Positions 36,069 through 44,721 of a stretch of DNA of 64,000 bases are shown here, one piece after another. Source of the DNA: RYN-230 sp963717125 (GTDB taxonomy: Bacteria > Actinomycetota > Actinomycetes > Streptosporangiales > Streptosporangiaceae); contig CAVQVG010000013.1 in NCBI GenBank assembly GCA_963717125.1, forward strand, positions 1-64,000. Reading direction: 5' to 3'. Position numbers and translations under genes: made by a program. The number at the start of each line of letters is the position of its first letter. Position 1 is the first letter of the stretch. The notes under the pieces were generated by a model. That model did not search any database and had not been told where the DNA came from. It saw nothing but the letters and a program-made list of their open reading frames with translations.

Positions 36069-37685
36069 ATGACAGGCACCAGGGCCCCGGTGGGCCGCCC
36101 CAGCCACACCCACCGGCCCGCGGCCCCCGGCGGCCGGCTCCGCCGCTGGCGGGGCAGCCCGCCGCTGACACTGCTGGCGGTGGCGCTGGGCGTGATGATG
36201 GTCGGCCTGGACGGCACCATCGTGGCGGTGGCCAACCCGGCCATCCAGTCCCACCTGCACGCCTCTCTGGCCGGCATCCAGTGGATCAGCAACGCCTACC
36301 TGCTGGCCCTGGCCGTCAGCCTGATCCCCGCCGGTAAGGCCGGGGACCGGTTCGGGCACAAGAGGGTCTTCCTGACCGGCGTGGCCGGGTTCGCGGCCAG
36401 CTCAGCCGCCATCGGCCTGGCCGGGAGCATCGCCGGCAGCATCACCCTGGTCATCGCGTTCCGCGCGCTGCAGGGCGTGTTCGGGGCGATGCTGCAGCCG
36501 ACCGCCCTGGCCCTGCTGCGCCGGACGTTCCCGCCGGACAAGCTGAACGGGGCCATCGGCGTGTGGGGCGCGGTCATCGGCGCATCCACCGCGGCCGGGC
36601 CGATCGTGGGCGGGCTACTGGTGCAGCACATCGGCTGGGAAGCCTGCTTCTACGTCAACGTCCCGGTCGGCGCCGCCGCCCTGATCATGAGCCTGCTCGT
36701 GCTCCGCGAAACCCCCGCCACCCCGGCCAGCTCGTTCGACATCCCCGGCGTCGCCGCCCTGTCCGGCGCGCTGTTCGCGCTGATCTTCGGCCTGATCAAG
36801 GGCCCGGACTACGGCTGGGGCTCCGCCCGCACCCTGGCCTTCCTCGGCACCGCCGCGCTGCTCGGGCTGGCGTTCATCGTCCGCGAGCGGCGTGCACGCC
36901 AGCCGATGCTACCCCTGAAGCTGTTCCGCTCGGCGTCCCTGTCGGCCGGGGTGGTACTGGTCATCCTGCTCATGTTCGCCCTGTTCGGCGCCATGTTCTT
37001 CATGACCTTCTACCTGGAAAACGTGCACGGCCTGGACCCGATCGCGGCCGGCGTGCACCTGCTGCCCATGACCGCCATGCTCATCATCGGCTCCCCCGTC
37101 GCAGGCACGCTGATCAGCCGGATCGGCCCGCGCCTCCCGATCGTGGCCGGCATGACCATGGCCGCGGTCGCAATGTTCGGCCTGTCCCGGCTGGCCGCCA
37201 CGTCCAGCCCCAACGACACCATCATCTGGTTCGTGCTGCTCGGCCTGGGCCTGGCCCCGGTGATGGTCGGCGCCACCAACGTCATCGTCGGCAACGCCCC
37301 CGCACAGTTGGCCGGCGTGGCCGGCGGCCTGCAGTCCACGGCGATGCAGCTCGGCGGCGCCTTCGGCACCGCTGTGCTCGGCGCCATCATGTCCGCCAAG
37401 ATCGACAGCCTGCTCCCCGCAAGCTGGCACGCCGCCCACCTGCCCCCGCTGACCGCAGCTGGCTATGCCCAGGTCAAAAACGCGGTCTCGGTCGGGGTGG
37501 CGCCCGTGCCCTCCGGCACCCCGGCGCAGGCCGCCAGCGTGATCACCCAGATCAGCCACGCCACGTTCACCGCCGGCATGCACAACGCCTTCCTGGTCGG
37601 CGCCGCCGTCGCGCTGGCCGGAGCCGGTATCGCCCTGATCACCAAGAAAGGCACCGGCACCGCTGCAGCGCACGCCGGCATCTGA
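36069..37685 (+). CDS. DHA2-family MFS multidrug exporter
   Basis: This 538-residue, 14-helix proton antiporter carries MVGLDGTIVAVANPAIQSHL in helix 1, IPAGKAGDRFGHKRVFLTGV in the loop 2-3 motif A, and VWGAVIGASTAAGPIVGGLL (motif C) in helix 5. A CCAGGAGG site before the ATG gives strong translation. It is controlled by the divergent MarR gene and followed after 60 bases by a small membrane protein gene that may be cotranscribed. It is a different subfamily member from the exporter at 23166. Confidence 0.92.
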   Translation: MTGTRAPVGRPSHTHRPAAPGGRLRRWRGSPPLTLLAVALGVMMVGLDGTIVAVANPAIQSHLHASLAGIQWISNAYLLALAVSLIPAGKAGDRFGHKRVFLTGVAGFAASSAAIGLAGSIAGSITLVIAFRALQGVFGAMLQPTALALLRRTFPPDKLNGAIGVWGAVIGASTAAGPIVGGLLVQHIGWEACFYVNVPVGAAALIMSLLVLRETPATPASSFDIPGVAALSGALFALIFGLIKGPDYGWGSARTLAFLGTAALLGLAFIVRERRARQPMLPLKLFRSASLSAGVVLVILLMFALFGAMFFMTFYLENVHGLDPIAAGVHLLPMTAMLIIGSPVAGTLISRIGPRLPIVAGMTMAAVAMFGLSRLAATSSPNDTIIWFVLLGLGLAPVMVGATNVIVGNAPAQLAGVAGGLQSTAMQLGGAFGTAVLGAIMSAKIDSLLPASWHAAHLPPLTAAGYAQVKNAVSVGVAPVPSGTPAQAASVITQISHATFTAGMHNAFLVGAAVALAGAGIALITKKGTGTAAAHAGI

Positions 37686-37745
37686 GCCCACCCCGCCCCA
37701 GCCAACCTCATTCACAGCTCTTCGCATCCGAAAGGAAGAACCTCA

Positions 37746-37958
37746 ATGTCCGCACTGCCCAACCGCAAGCCAGTGCTCTGGTTCCTGTTCCTGTTCAACC
37801 TCGCCGTCGCCCTGGTCATCGCCGCCGGCGGCCACCACCTCCACCTCCACGGCCACACCCTCCACAGCTCACAACAGATCATGACCAGCGTCGGCATGGG
37901 CATCGTCGCGCTCGGCGCAGGCGCCGCCCTCCTCCGCCGCCGCCCGAAGCGGGCCTGA
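37746..37958 (+). CDS. Small two-helix membrane protein with His-rich loop
   Basis: This 70-residue protein has a first membrane segment VLWFLFLFNLAVALVIAAG, a loop GGHHLHLHGHTLHSS with six histidines, a second segment VGMGIVALGAGAALL, and an arginine-rich tail. It lies 60 bases after the MFS gene on the same strand, with AAAGGAAG upstream and a terminator just after its stop. The loop could bind a metal ion. Role as a partner of the exporter is inferred from context only. Confidence 0.75.
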   Translation: MSALPNRKPVLWFLFLFNLAVALVIAAGGHHLHLHGHTLHSSQQIMTSVGMGIVALGAGAALLRRRPKRA

Positions 37959-37981
37959 CACCAGCCAGCTTCCACCAAAAG

Positions 37982-38012
37982 GGCCCGGCCACACTTCCTC
38001 GGCGGCCGGGCC
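37982..38012 (+). terminator. Terminator hairpin of the MarR-MFS locus
   Basis: GGCCCGGCC and GGCCGGGCC are perfect 9-bp arms with a 13-base loop, followed by a T-containing stretch. It lies about 25 bases after the small membrane protein gene and closes the transcription unit. Confidence 0.7.
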
Positions 38013-38074
38013 TTCCGCACGCTCCCGAAGACCCCGCCGATTGTCACCAGCCGCCAGCACCACCGACTCGGGCT

Positions 38075-39100
38075 CTAATCCGCCCGAATGTGTCGGTTGC
38101 CACGGTGATGGGACAAGCGTGTTGCCATGACCCAGCCGTCGCCGGGACATGCCGCCCGTTCCTCCACACGGGGCGTTGCGTGCTCACCCGGCCGGGCATG
38201 GGCGGCGACGTCGGCGACGAAGGCCACGATGCGCGTGGCCGCGTGTCGGCCTGAATCGAGGTCGGTGTTGTAGACGCCGATACTGCATCCACGGCACCCG
38301 CCCGTACGCAGGGCGGCCGTCGTGACGGTCACGAGCTCGGTCCAGGTGAGCCCGCCGGGAGTGGCGGGGTCGGTGGCCGCGTCGCAGGCCGGGAACTCGC
38401 TGCCCGCGAGCACGTCGAGATCGATGTGCAACCACCACCCGTGAGCGTGCCTGACGAGGTATTCCGCCGCATCGGCCGCGATGCCCGCAGGGGTCAGCAC
38501 GCGCTCCTCGAGAGGGTGGAGCGGAACCTGGCCCGCGATGGTGGGCACGCCGATCCGCCGGCGGTAGAGGTGGTCGCGCTGACCTAGCATGACGATGGTG
38601 TCCCGATCCAGAGCCGGCAGCCGGCTCCGCAGCGGTTCCGGCGCGTACGCACCGGTCAGGCCCAGTAGGAGCGCGATCTCCATGCTCGCCGCCTCACCGG
38701 TGTCCGACTGCTCCATCGTGGTGGCGTCCTCGTGGGCGTCGACGAACAACAGGCCAGCCCGGCCGGTGGTGTCGCGCAGCGCCGGGATCGCCGCGAGCAG
38801 AACCGCACAGTCCGCGCCGTAGAGCAGCGGGAAGCGGCCGGCGCGCAGACTGTGCCCGACCCGGGAGTAGACGGTGTCGACCATCACCAACAGTGCCGGT
38901 TCGTTGATGAAGCCCGCCGGGCCGCGTGCGCTGGCCGGCGCGGGGAGGACGACGTCGCAGGTGAGCTCCGCGGCCGGCAGCGCCGTCTGGAGGCCGGCCG
39001 CGCGGAGCGCCTGCGGAGCCCCCGCCTGGCCGGGCGAACGACCCATACCGTCAAAACGCACGCCGACAAGGTCGATCCCGGCGACTGGGTCCGACGCCAT
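38075..39100 (-). CDS. Ureohydrolase (arginase/agmatinase) family protein with altered metal site
   Basis: This is a protein of about 341 residues with the ureohydrolase fold: LLYGADCAVLLAAIPALRD, LLFVDAHEDATTMEQSDTGE, HIDLDVLAGSEFPACD and the GGL..TE.V region. The DAHxD and DLD metal motifs are recognisable. The usual GGDHS of the first metal ligand reads GADCA, with Cys in place of His, so binuclear manganese binding may be altered. I start at ATG 39100; 39118 is possible. Substrate could be a guanidino compound. It stands alone between the exporter locus and a Uma2 gene. Confidence 0.82.
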   Translation of the reverse strand: MASDPVAGIDLVGVRFDGMGRSPGQAGAPQALRAAGLQTALPAAELTCDVVLPAPASARGPAGFINEPALLVMVDTVYSRVGHSLRAGRFPLLYGADCAVLLAAIPALRDTTGRAGLLFVDAHEDATTMEQSDTGEAASMEIALLLGLTGAYAPEPLRSRLPALDRDTIVMLGQRDHLYRRRIGVPTIAGQVPLHPLEERVLTPAGIAADAAEYLVRHAHGWWLHIDLDVLAGSEFPACDAATDPATPGGLTWTELVTVTTAALRTGGCRGCSIGVYNTDLDSGRHAATRIVAFVADVAAHARPGEHATPRVEERAACPGDGWVMATRLSHHRGNRHIRAD

Positions 39101-39564
39101 CCCGTCCCCTCCGCTCAAATCCTGGGCACGACGCGCAGGCGGTCATCGTGTCCCCATGGACGTGGAACGCCGCACTCCTGTCCCGTCCGGCCAGCCGGAC
39201 GATTCCGAGATTGGCCGCTACAAGCTCGTGGGAGGGCCCCCGGCCAATTGTAGACGGGTGCGTAGAAATCAACTCGGGTGCTTCCGTGTCGCGAGCGAGC
39301 TATGTCAGATGCCCAACCTCACCCGGGACACCTCAGATGGACGGGACGCCCGCGAGAAGCCGTCCCGTAAGACGCGCCCGTGAAGATCCCCGCATGGGGT
39401 GCCTTATACGGGACCCCAGACAGACGCCTTCGGGTTCTTCCGCAACGCCAGGCGGAAGGGGTCCTCGGCAGCACCCTGCCTTTACCGATGGCTCGAGATG
39501 GGCAGCGGCTCGGTACGCGTTCTTCGTAGCGTCCTGTCACGCGGCCAGCCTTGGTCCTTCCGAC
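39101..39564. other. Intergenic stretch, no supported gene
   Basis: About 460 bases between two minus-strand genes. An open plus-strand frame from ATG 39156 (about 75 codons) has no recognisable family and no convincing ribosome binding site, so I leave it uncalled. Confidence 0.45.
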
Positions 39565-40146
39565 TCAGGACGTGCGGCGGGTCAGGTCAGCTGGGTCCAG
39601 TTCGACTGGGAAGGGCCGGGTAATGCGCCCCAGGGTGCCTGCGTCAAGCGTGGTACGGGTGACATACCGGCCGCGGCTCAGAGAGCACGCCACGATCTTC
39701 GGCGTGCCCTGCAGCTCCACCCGCCAGTAGACAGGGATCCCGGCGTCGGCGTACAGAGCCGGTTTGACAGCCCGGTCTATCGACACCGTGGACGGGGAGA
39801 CAATGTCAACCACAGCCCGGACGGCCTCGTATGGCAGCCTGGTGGCCGTCTCACTGACCGCGTCGGCGTCGACAGCCACGACATCGGGAACCAGGAGCTT
39901 CCCGCTGGGCAGAGCCACGTTGACTGCTTCCAGCACTTCAACTTCTGCGCCAGCGGTGATCGCGGCTTCGGCGAGCGTGCGGTGCAGCCGGTAGGACGCC
40001 CGCTGATGGCCCACGCCCGGCGCCGGGCTCACGACAAGTACGCCACCTTCGTAGACCTCGAAACGGGCATGATCACCGGCATCCGGCAGCGCCTCGACGT
40101 CATCAGGTGTCCAGGGACCGGTGTGCTCCACCAGCGCGGTGCTCAT
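39565..40146 (-). CDS. Uma2-family PD-(D/E)XK protein, copy 1
   Basis: This 193-residue protein of the Uma2 (DUF820) family has a restriction-endonuclease fold of unknown function. It opens WTPDDVEALPDAGDHARFEV with YEGGVLVVSPAPG, then KLLVPDVVAVDADAV and the core VRAVVDIVSPSTVSIDRAVK, where D and the later 'K' residues form the nuclease-like site. I start at ATG 40146, with GGGAGGTGA just upstream. A near-identical gene lies at 51788-52369. Both end up immediately left of a tRNA-Ala att remnant. Confidence 0.88.
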   Translation of the reverse strand: MSTALVEHTGPWTPDDVEALPDAGDHARFEVYEGGVLVVSPAPGVGHQRASYRLHRTLAEAAITAGAEVEVLEAVNVALPSGKLLVPDVVAVDADAVSETATRLPYEAVRAVVDIVSPSTVSIDRAVKPALYADAGIPVYWRVELQGTPKIVACSLSRGRYVTRTTLDAGTLGRITRPFPVELDPADLTRRTS

Positions 40147-40397
40147 GGTCTCACCTCCCGCTGCCATCCAGTCTGACATCCGGGAGGCTTCGCCGGAACG
40201 ACCCGGACCATCGCAGGTCCTGGCCGCTTAGACACGTTCAACGGGCTTACGGACGTGCCGCTCTGGCCCGCCATCGAAAGCCGTTCGGTGCCAACTGCTG
40301 CCAACTACCACCGTCCATATCGACGGTCAGATGACGGTCAAGCGATCTTGCAAGGCATCCGGAGGGCTTAGAACCAGCCTCTCACCAGGGATTTCTT

Positions 40398-40440
40398 GTG
40401 GAGCTAAGGAGATTCGAACTCCTGACCTCTTGCATGCCAT
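40398..40440 (-). repeat. att remnant D: tRNA-Ala(GGC) 3' half
   Basis: Minus strand, anticodon loop to acceptor 3' strand, with T-stem AGGAG/CTCCT. CGGTCA pairs lie on both sides (about 40320 left, about 40523 right). The right flank resembles those of copies B and C, the left flank that of copy E. Confidence 0.8.
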
Positions 40441-41012
40441 GGGGAATGCTGCCGTTCACTGTCGCTACTTGCCAGGCAAGAACATGCTGTGCACTCGATG
40501 AACCGTCCACGTTGCCGACAGCGACGGTCAGAACGCGGTCAACATCCTGTCGCTCAAATCACTGATCTTGATGATCGATCACCCGGTGCCCGCTCTGGGT
40601 AACAAGCAAAGTAAGGCGGCGGCATGAACACCGCGCCTAACGCCGAATACGAGCGGTGCAGCGGCTGTGTCGGCGGGCGTATGTTCACGTGCCGGATTGC
40701 CTAGTTGCGCAAAGGGTCTTGAAAGCCGCGCTCCTACGCCGTTCTGGGCGGCAGACCCGATTGGGGACTGGCCGTCGTTCCTGCACCTCAGCGATCGTTC
40801 TGCGCTGGCGGCGACTTCCGTGCGCCCGGACGGGGTTGACGGATCACAGCGTTGGACAGGTAACTCCTACCCAAACGGGTGATGCCAGGAAGTGGTTAGG
40901 GCGTTACGGTCATCTGGCGAAGTCTCGGGGGCCGTGGGGAGTACGCCGAAGGTGAAAGCTGTCCGAGTGAGGTGGTCCGGGCGGCCGGAGTAACCGGACC
41001 GCCCGGCCTGAT
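40441..41012. other. Right flank of att D, no gene; terminator at 40977-41008
   Basis: The first 200 bases match the right flanks of att C and B. No protein gene is supported. At 40977-41008 a strong hairpin (CCGGGCGGCCGG with a one-base bulge against CCGGACCGCCCGG, loop AGTAA) lies directly behind the stop of the truncated minus-strand frame that follows, and is probably its terminator. Confidence 0.5.
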
Positions 41013-41110
41013 CTAGGCGGTGTGCACATTGGCATCGCCAGCGAACTCCATCGTCGAGAAGGGCAGGCCGGTCCTGACCCTAGCCAGCTGAGCGCCCTCC
41101 CTGTCATACG
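41013..41110 (-). pseudogene. C-terminal tail of an unknown minus-strand gene
   Basis: The minus strand reads LARVRTGLPFSTMEFAGDAN and then VHTA before a TAG, with a terminator-like hairpin just beyond the stop. It looks like a genuine protein end but has no 5' part. I do not recognise the family. Its broken end faces the epoxide hydrolase tail at 41140. Confidence 0.4.
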
Positions 41111-41139
41111 AAGAGCTCGTCCCGCCCAGCCGAGGTAGG

Positions 41140-41196
41140 GAAGAGCCCGAGCTGTTCACGACCGAGATCCGGGCGGCGTTCGCGCCGCTTGGCTGA
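41140..41196 (+). pseudogene. Epoxide hydrolase C-terminal remnant
   Basis: The plus frame EEPELFTTEIRAAFAPLG with its TGA stop closely matches the end of the intact epoxide hydrolase at 44722-45939 (EQPELFAGEMRAAFRSLR). Only the last 18 codons survive, directly upstream of the carboxylesterase gene. It shows that another epoxide hydrolase gene once stood here. Confidence 0.7.
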
Positions 41197-41226
41197 CGAC
41201 AGCCCACAGGTCACGGAGGCAACATC

Positions 41227-42798
41227 ATGCGTGAATCACGCTCATCGCAGCAGGGACCGCCCGGCCGGCAGTCGTCTGCGGCTGTGTCTGCGGACTCTGG
41301 CGCCACCCCGATCGTGACCATCACCGGCGGCCGCGTCCGCGGCCTGATCGTGCCCGGGGGTTACGTCTTCCGCGGGCTGCCCTATGCCGCTCCCCCTACC
41401 GGGGACCTGCGGTGGCGTCCTCCGCGCCCGCCGGCCGGCTGGCAGGGCGTCCGGGACGCCACCCGCTTCGCGCCGAGCAGCCCGCAGCCACCCAACCCTG
41501 CCCTGACGGGGCCGGCGAGCGAGGATTGCCTGTACCTCAACGTGTACACGCCGACGCTGGGCGGCAATGGCGACGGCGGTCTGCCGGTGCTCGTGTGGAT
41601 CCACGGCGGCCGCTTCACGCTCGGCGCCGGCCGGGATTACGACGGCACCAAACTGGCGGCGAACGGCATCGTGGTCGTCACCATCAATTTCCGGCAGGGC
41701 GCTCTTGGCTTCCTCGCCCACCCGGCGCTGGCGCAGGAGCCCGGCGGCCCGTCCGGCAACTACGCGCTGATGGACCAGCAGGCTGCCCTGCGCTGGGTGC
41801 AGGACAACGTCGCCCGGTTTGGCGGCGACCCGGACAACGTCACGGTCGCGGGCCAGTCGTCCGGTGGCCTGTCCGTGCTCGCCCACATGATCTCCCGCCG
41901 TTGCCGCGGGCTCTTCCACCGGGCGATCGTGCAAAGCGGAAGCGGGCCCTGGGCCCTGGAGCAGAAGTCCCTCGCCGCCGCCGAGGCCGACGGCGAGGCC
42001 TTCGCCGCGAAGGCGGGCTGCCCGGACCAGACTGCCGACTGCCTGCGCCGCCTGCCGGTCGCCGACCTGGTGAGCAACTTCCCCGGGGCCGCGGTCCCAG
42101 CCGTCGTCGACGGCGAGGTGCTCGAAGAGCCGATTGGGACGGCGCTGGCCGCAGGGCGGTTCGCCCGCGTGCCGATCCTCAATGGGACCAACCACGATGA
42201 GGAGCGGGTCTTCATCTCCGCCGGAGTCGCCGTCACCGGCGCCGTCGTGCCGGTACCCGAGGTGACTGCCGAGAGCTACCAGCGGGTGATCGACTCAGTC
42301 CTGGACGTGCCCGCCGCGCGGGCCGCGGCGATCGCGGCCGAGTACCCGCTGGAGGCGTATCCGTCGCCGACGGTGGCCCTCAGCGCGCTGGTCAGCGACG
42401 CCAGCTTCGCCTGCCCGGCACTGCAGATGGACTTGTTGACCTCCAAGTATGTGCCGACCTTTGCCTATGAGTTCAACGACGACAGCGCGCCGCTGCGCTA
42501 TGACCCGCGGGTGACCGGCCCGCGGGTGGCGACCCACAAGTCCGAGTGGGCGTACCTGTTCGACCTGCCGGACGCGCCGTTCCAGGAACCGTTCAGCCCC
42601 GGCAGCCAGGCACTCGCGGCCAGCATGCGAGCGGCCTGGGCGAGCTTCGCGGCCAGCGGCAACCCGTCCACCGCGGACGTGCCCTGGCCCGCATTCGACG
42701 CGGACAGCATGCAGATGCTGTCGCTCGTGCCGCCACGGCCGCAGGTCGAGACGGACTTCGCCACCAGGCACCATTGCGCGTTCTGGGCCGCCGGGTAA
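41227..42798 (+). CDS. Type-B carboxylesterase/lipase
   Basis: This is a 523-residue alpha/beta hydrolase. Family blocks are GGYVFRGLPYAAPPTGDLRW, the SEDCLYLNVYTP signature (98-109), the oxyanion LVWIHGGRFTLGAG, and the nucleophile elbow G209-Q-S211-S-G213 with Ser211. NGTNHDEE holds the acid region and ATHKSEWAYLF the catalytic histidine. A glutamine replaces the more usual glutamate in the elbow. No signal peptide is clear. It is followed by a pyruvate oxidase-like gene 68 bases downstream, and then by an epoxide hydrolase gene. Confidence 0.9.
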   Translation: MRESRSSQQGPPGRQSSAAVSADSGATPIVTITGGRVRGLIVPGGYVFRGLPYAAPPTGDLRWRPPRPPAGWQGVRDATRFAPSSPQPPNPALTGPASEDCLYLNVYTPTLGGNGDGGLPVLVWIHGGRFTLGAGRDYDGTKLAANGIVVVTINFRQGALGFLAHPALAQEPGGPSGNYALMDQQAALRWVQDNVARFGGDPDNVTVAGQSSGGLSVLAHMISRRCRGLFHRAIVQSGSGPWALEQKSLAAAEADGEAFAAKAGCPDQTADCLRRLPVADLVSNFPGAAVPAVVDGEVLEEPIGTALAAGRFARVPILNGTNHDEERVFISAGVAVTGAVVPVPEVTAESYQRVIDSVLDVPAARAAAIAAEYPLEAYPSPTVALSALVSDASFACPALQMDLLTSKYVPTFAYEFNDDSAPLRYDPRVTGPRVATHKSEWAYLFDLPDAPFQEPFSPGSQALAASMRAAWASFAASGNPSTADVPWPAFDADSMQMLSLVPPRPQVETDFATRHHCAFWAAG

Positions 42799-42866
42799 CC
42801 ACACACCGCGAGCGACACCGGCACTACGGCCACCAGCCCGGTGGCTGACCGCGGAAGGAGCAGATC

Positions 42867-44603
42867 ATGGCCAAGACAATCGCGGATGTCATGGTGACCA
42901 CGCTGAAGGCGTCCGGCGTGCGGCGGGTGTACGGGATCCCGGGTGACACGGTGAACGGGTTCATGGATGCACTGCGCCGGGACGGCGAGATCACCTGGGA
43001 GCACGTACGGCACGAGGAGGCCGCCGGGTTCGCGGCGGCGGCGGAAGCCGCCGTGACCGGGCAGCTAGCGGTATGCGCGGGCAGCTGCGGCCCCGGCAAC
43101 CTGCACTTGATCAACGGCTTGTTCGACGCCAACCGCAGCCGGGTGCCGGTACTGGCGATCGCCGCGCAGATCCCGCGGGAGGAGATCGGCGGGAACTACT
43201 TCCAGGAGACCCATCCGCAGGAGCTGTTCCGCGAGTGCAGTGTCTACCGCGAGCTGGTCAGCACCCCCGAGCAGCTCCCGTGGATACTTGAGATCGCGAT
43301 GCGCACGGCGCTGGAGCGCGGCGGGGTCGCGGTCGTCGTGGTGCCCGGCGAGATCTTCTTCGCCGACGCCCCGGCCGGCGCCGACCGCCCGCCGGTCTGG
43401 CCGACGTCGTCGGTCATCCGCCCTGCGGACACCGCCCTGGCCGCCACGACCGAGGCGCTCAATGCCGCCACCCGGGTGACGATCCTCGCGGGCGCCGGCT
43501 GCGCCGGGGCGCACAAGCAGCTCATCGACCTCGCCGCGGCTCTGCAGGCGCCGGTAGTGCATGCGTTCCGCGGCAAGGAGTTCGTCGAGTACGACAACCC
43601 CTACGACGTGGGGATGACCGGCCTGATCGGGTTCAGCTCGGGTTACCGGGCCATGGAGCACTGCGACGCCCTGGTCATGCTCGGCACCGACTTCCCCTAC
43701 CGGCCGTTCTACCCGGACGGGGTACCGGTGATCCAGGTCAACGTGCGCGGCGAGCAGATCGGACGCCGCGTGCCGGTCCAGATCCCGCTGGTCGGCACCG
43801 TGCGAGACACGATCGACGCGCTGCTCCCGTTGATCACGCCCAAGACCGATTCGGCCCACCTGGACCTGATGACCGCGCACTACAAGCGGGCCCGCGGCCG
43901 GCTGGACAAGCTCGCCGACGATAGGCGGAACCAGTCACCGCTGCATCCGCAGTACGTCGCCGCCACGATCGACCGGCTCGCCGCGCCTAACGCAATCTTC
44001 ACCGCCGACGTCGGCACGCCCTGCATCTGGGCCGCGCGCTACCTGCGCATGAACGGCACCCGCCGACTGATCGGCTCGTTCAACCACGGGTCCATGGACA
44101 ACGCGCTGCCGCAGGCCATCGGGGCACAAGCAAGCCAGCCAGGCCGCCAGGTCATCAGCCTGTCCGGCGACGGCGGCCTCGCGATGCTGCTGGGGGAGCT
44201 GCTCACGCTGCGCCAGCAGCATCTTCCGGTGAAGGTCGTGGTGTTTAACAACAGCGCACTGGGCTTCGTGGAGCTGGAGATGAAAGCCGCTGGCATCGTC
44301 ACCTATGGCACTGACCTGGATAACCCCGACTTCGCCGGGATCGCGAAGTCCGCCGGGCTGTTCGGCGCGACCGTAGCCAAGGCTGACGAACTCGAGGACA
44401 CGCTGCGAGCGGCGTTCGGGCACGACGGGCCGGCCCTGGTCAACGTCCGCACGGCCCGGCAGGAACTCGCCCTGCCGCCCAAGCTCACCTTCGGCCAGAT
44501 CAAGGGCTTCACCCTGTACGCGACCAGGACGATCCTGTCCGGCGGCGGAGAAGAACTCGTCGAGCTCACCAAGACGAACCTGCGCGAACTGGCGGCCGAA
44601 TGA
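42867..44603 (+). CDS. poxB: Thiamine-pyrophosphate-dependent pyruvate oxidase/dehydrogenase (PoxB type)
   Basis: This 578-residue enzyme has three domains. The pyrimidine-binding domain begins IADVMVTTLKASGVRRVYGI, with cofactor glutamate E50 in VRHEEAAGFA. A middle FAD-type domain (TRVTILAGAGCAGAHKQLID) follows, then the TPP domain with SGDGGLAMLLGELLTLRQQH and VVVFNNSALGF. This matches PoxB-like pyruvate dehydrogenase (quinone), which decarboxylates pyruvate to acetate and CO2 at the membrane. GGAAGGAG precedes the ATG. It is probably cotranscribed with the esterase and epoxide hydrolase genes. Confidence 0.88.
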   Translation: MAKTIADVMVTTLKASGVRRVYGIPGDTVNGFMDALRRDGEITWEHVRHEEAAGFAAAAEAAVTGQLAVCAGSCGPGNLHLINGLFDANRSRVPVLAIAAQIPREEIGGNYFQETHPQELFRECSVYRELVSTPEQLPWILEIAMRTALERGGVAVVVVPGEIFFADAPAGADRPPVWPTSSVIRPADTALAATTEALNAATRVTILAGAGCAGAHKQLIDLAAALQAPVVHAFRGKEFVEYDNPYDVGMTGLIGFSSGYRAMEHCDALVMLGTDFPYRPFYPDGVPVIQVNVRGEQIGRRVPVQIPLVGTVRDTIDALLPLITPKTDSAHLDLMTAHYKRARGRLDKLADDRRNQSPLHPQYVAATIDRLAAPNAIFTADVGTPCIWAARYLRMNGTRRLIGSFNHGSMDNALPQAIGAQASQPGRQVISLSGDGGLAMLLGELLTLRQQHLPVKVVVFNNSALGFVELEMKAAGIVTYGTDLDNPDFAGIAKSAGLFGATVAKADELEDTLRAAFGHDGPALVNVRTARQELALPPKLTFGQIKGFTLYATRTILSGGGEELVELTKTNLRELAAE

Positions 44604-44721
44604 CCTGAGCCGGCCCGGGTTAGCACCGTCTGCTCCGGCCTGGACCGGATCCGGGACAAGACGGCCGCCGCGCCGACCTGCAGCTCTCTATCGACCACCA
44701 ATTCGAACCAAGGAGACCCAC

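Larger units (their letters stand above)
39565..40440. repeat. Direct repeat: Uma2 plus att, copy 1
   Basis: The Uma2 coding region, its upstream flank with the CGGTCA pair (about 40320) and the tRNA fragment recur in the same order and orientation at 51788-52663. Identity looks about 90 percent by eye. The two copies bracket a segment of about 12.2 kb. Confidence 0.8.

Noticed and set aside
36563..38254. Long second plus-strand frame (about 560 codons) over the second MFS gene and beyond
   Set aside because: Same kind of GC-rich shadow, running through the small membrane protein gene and the terminator.
39156..39383. Short plus-strand frame between the ureohydrolase and Uma2 genes
   Set aside because: About 75 codons, no ribosome binding site and no recognisable motif.
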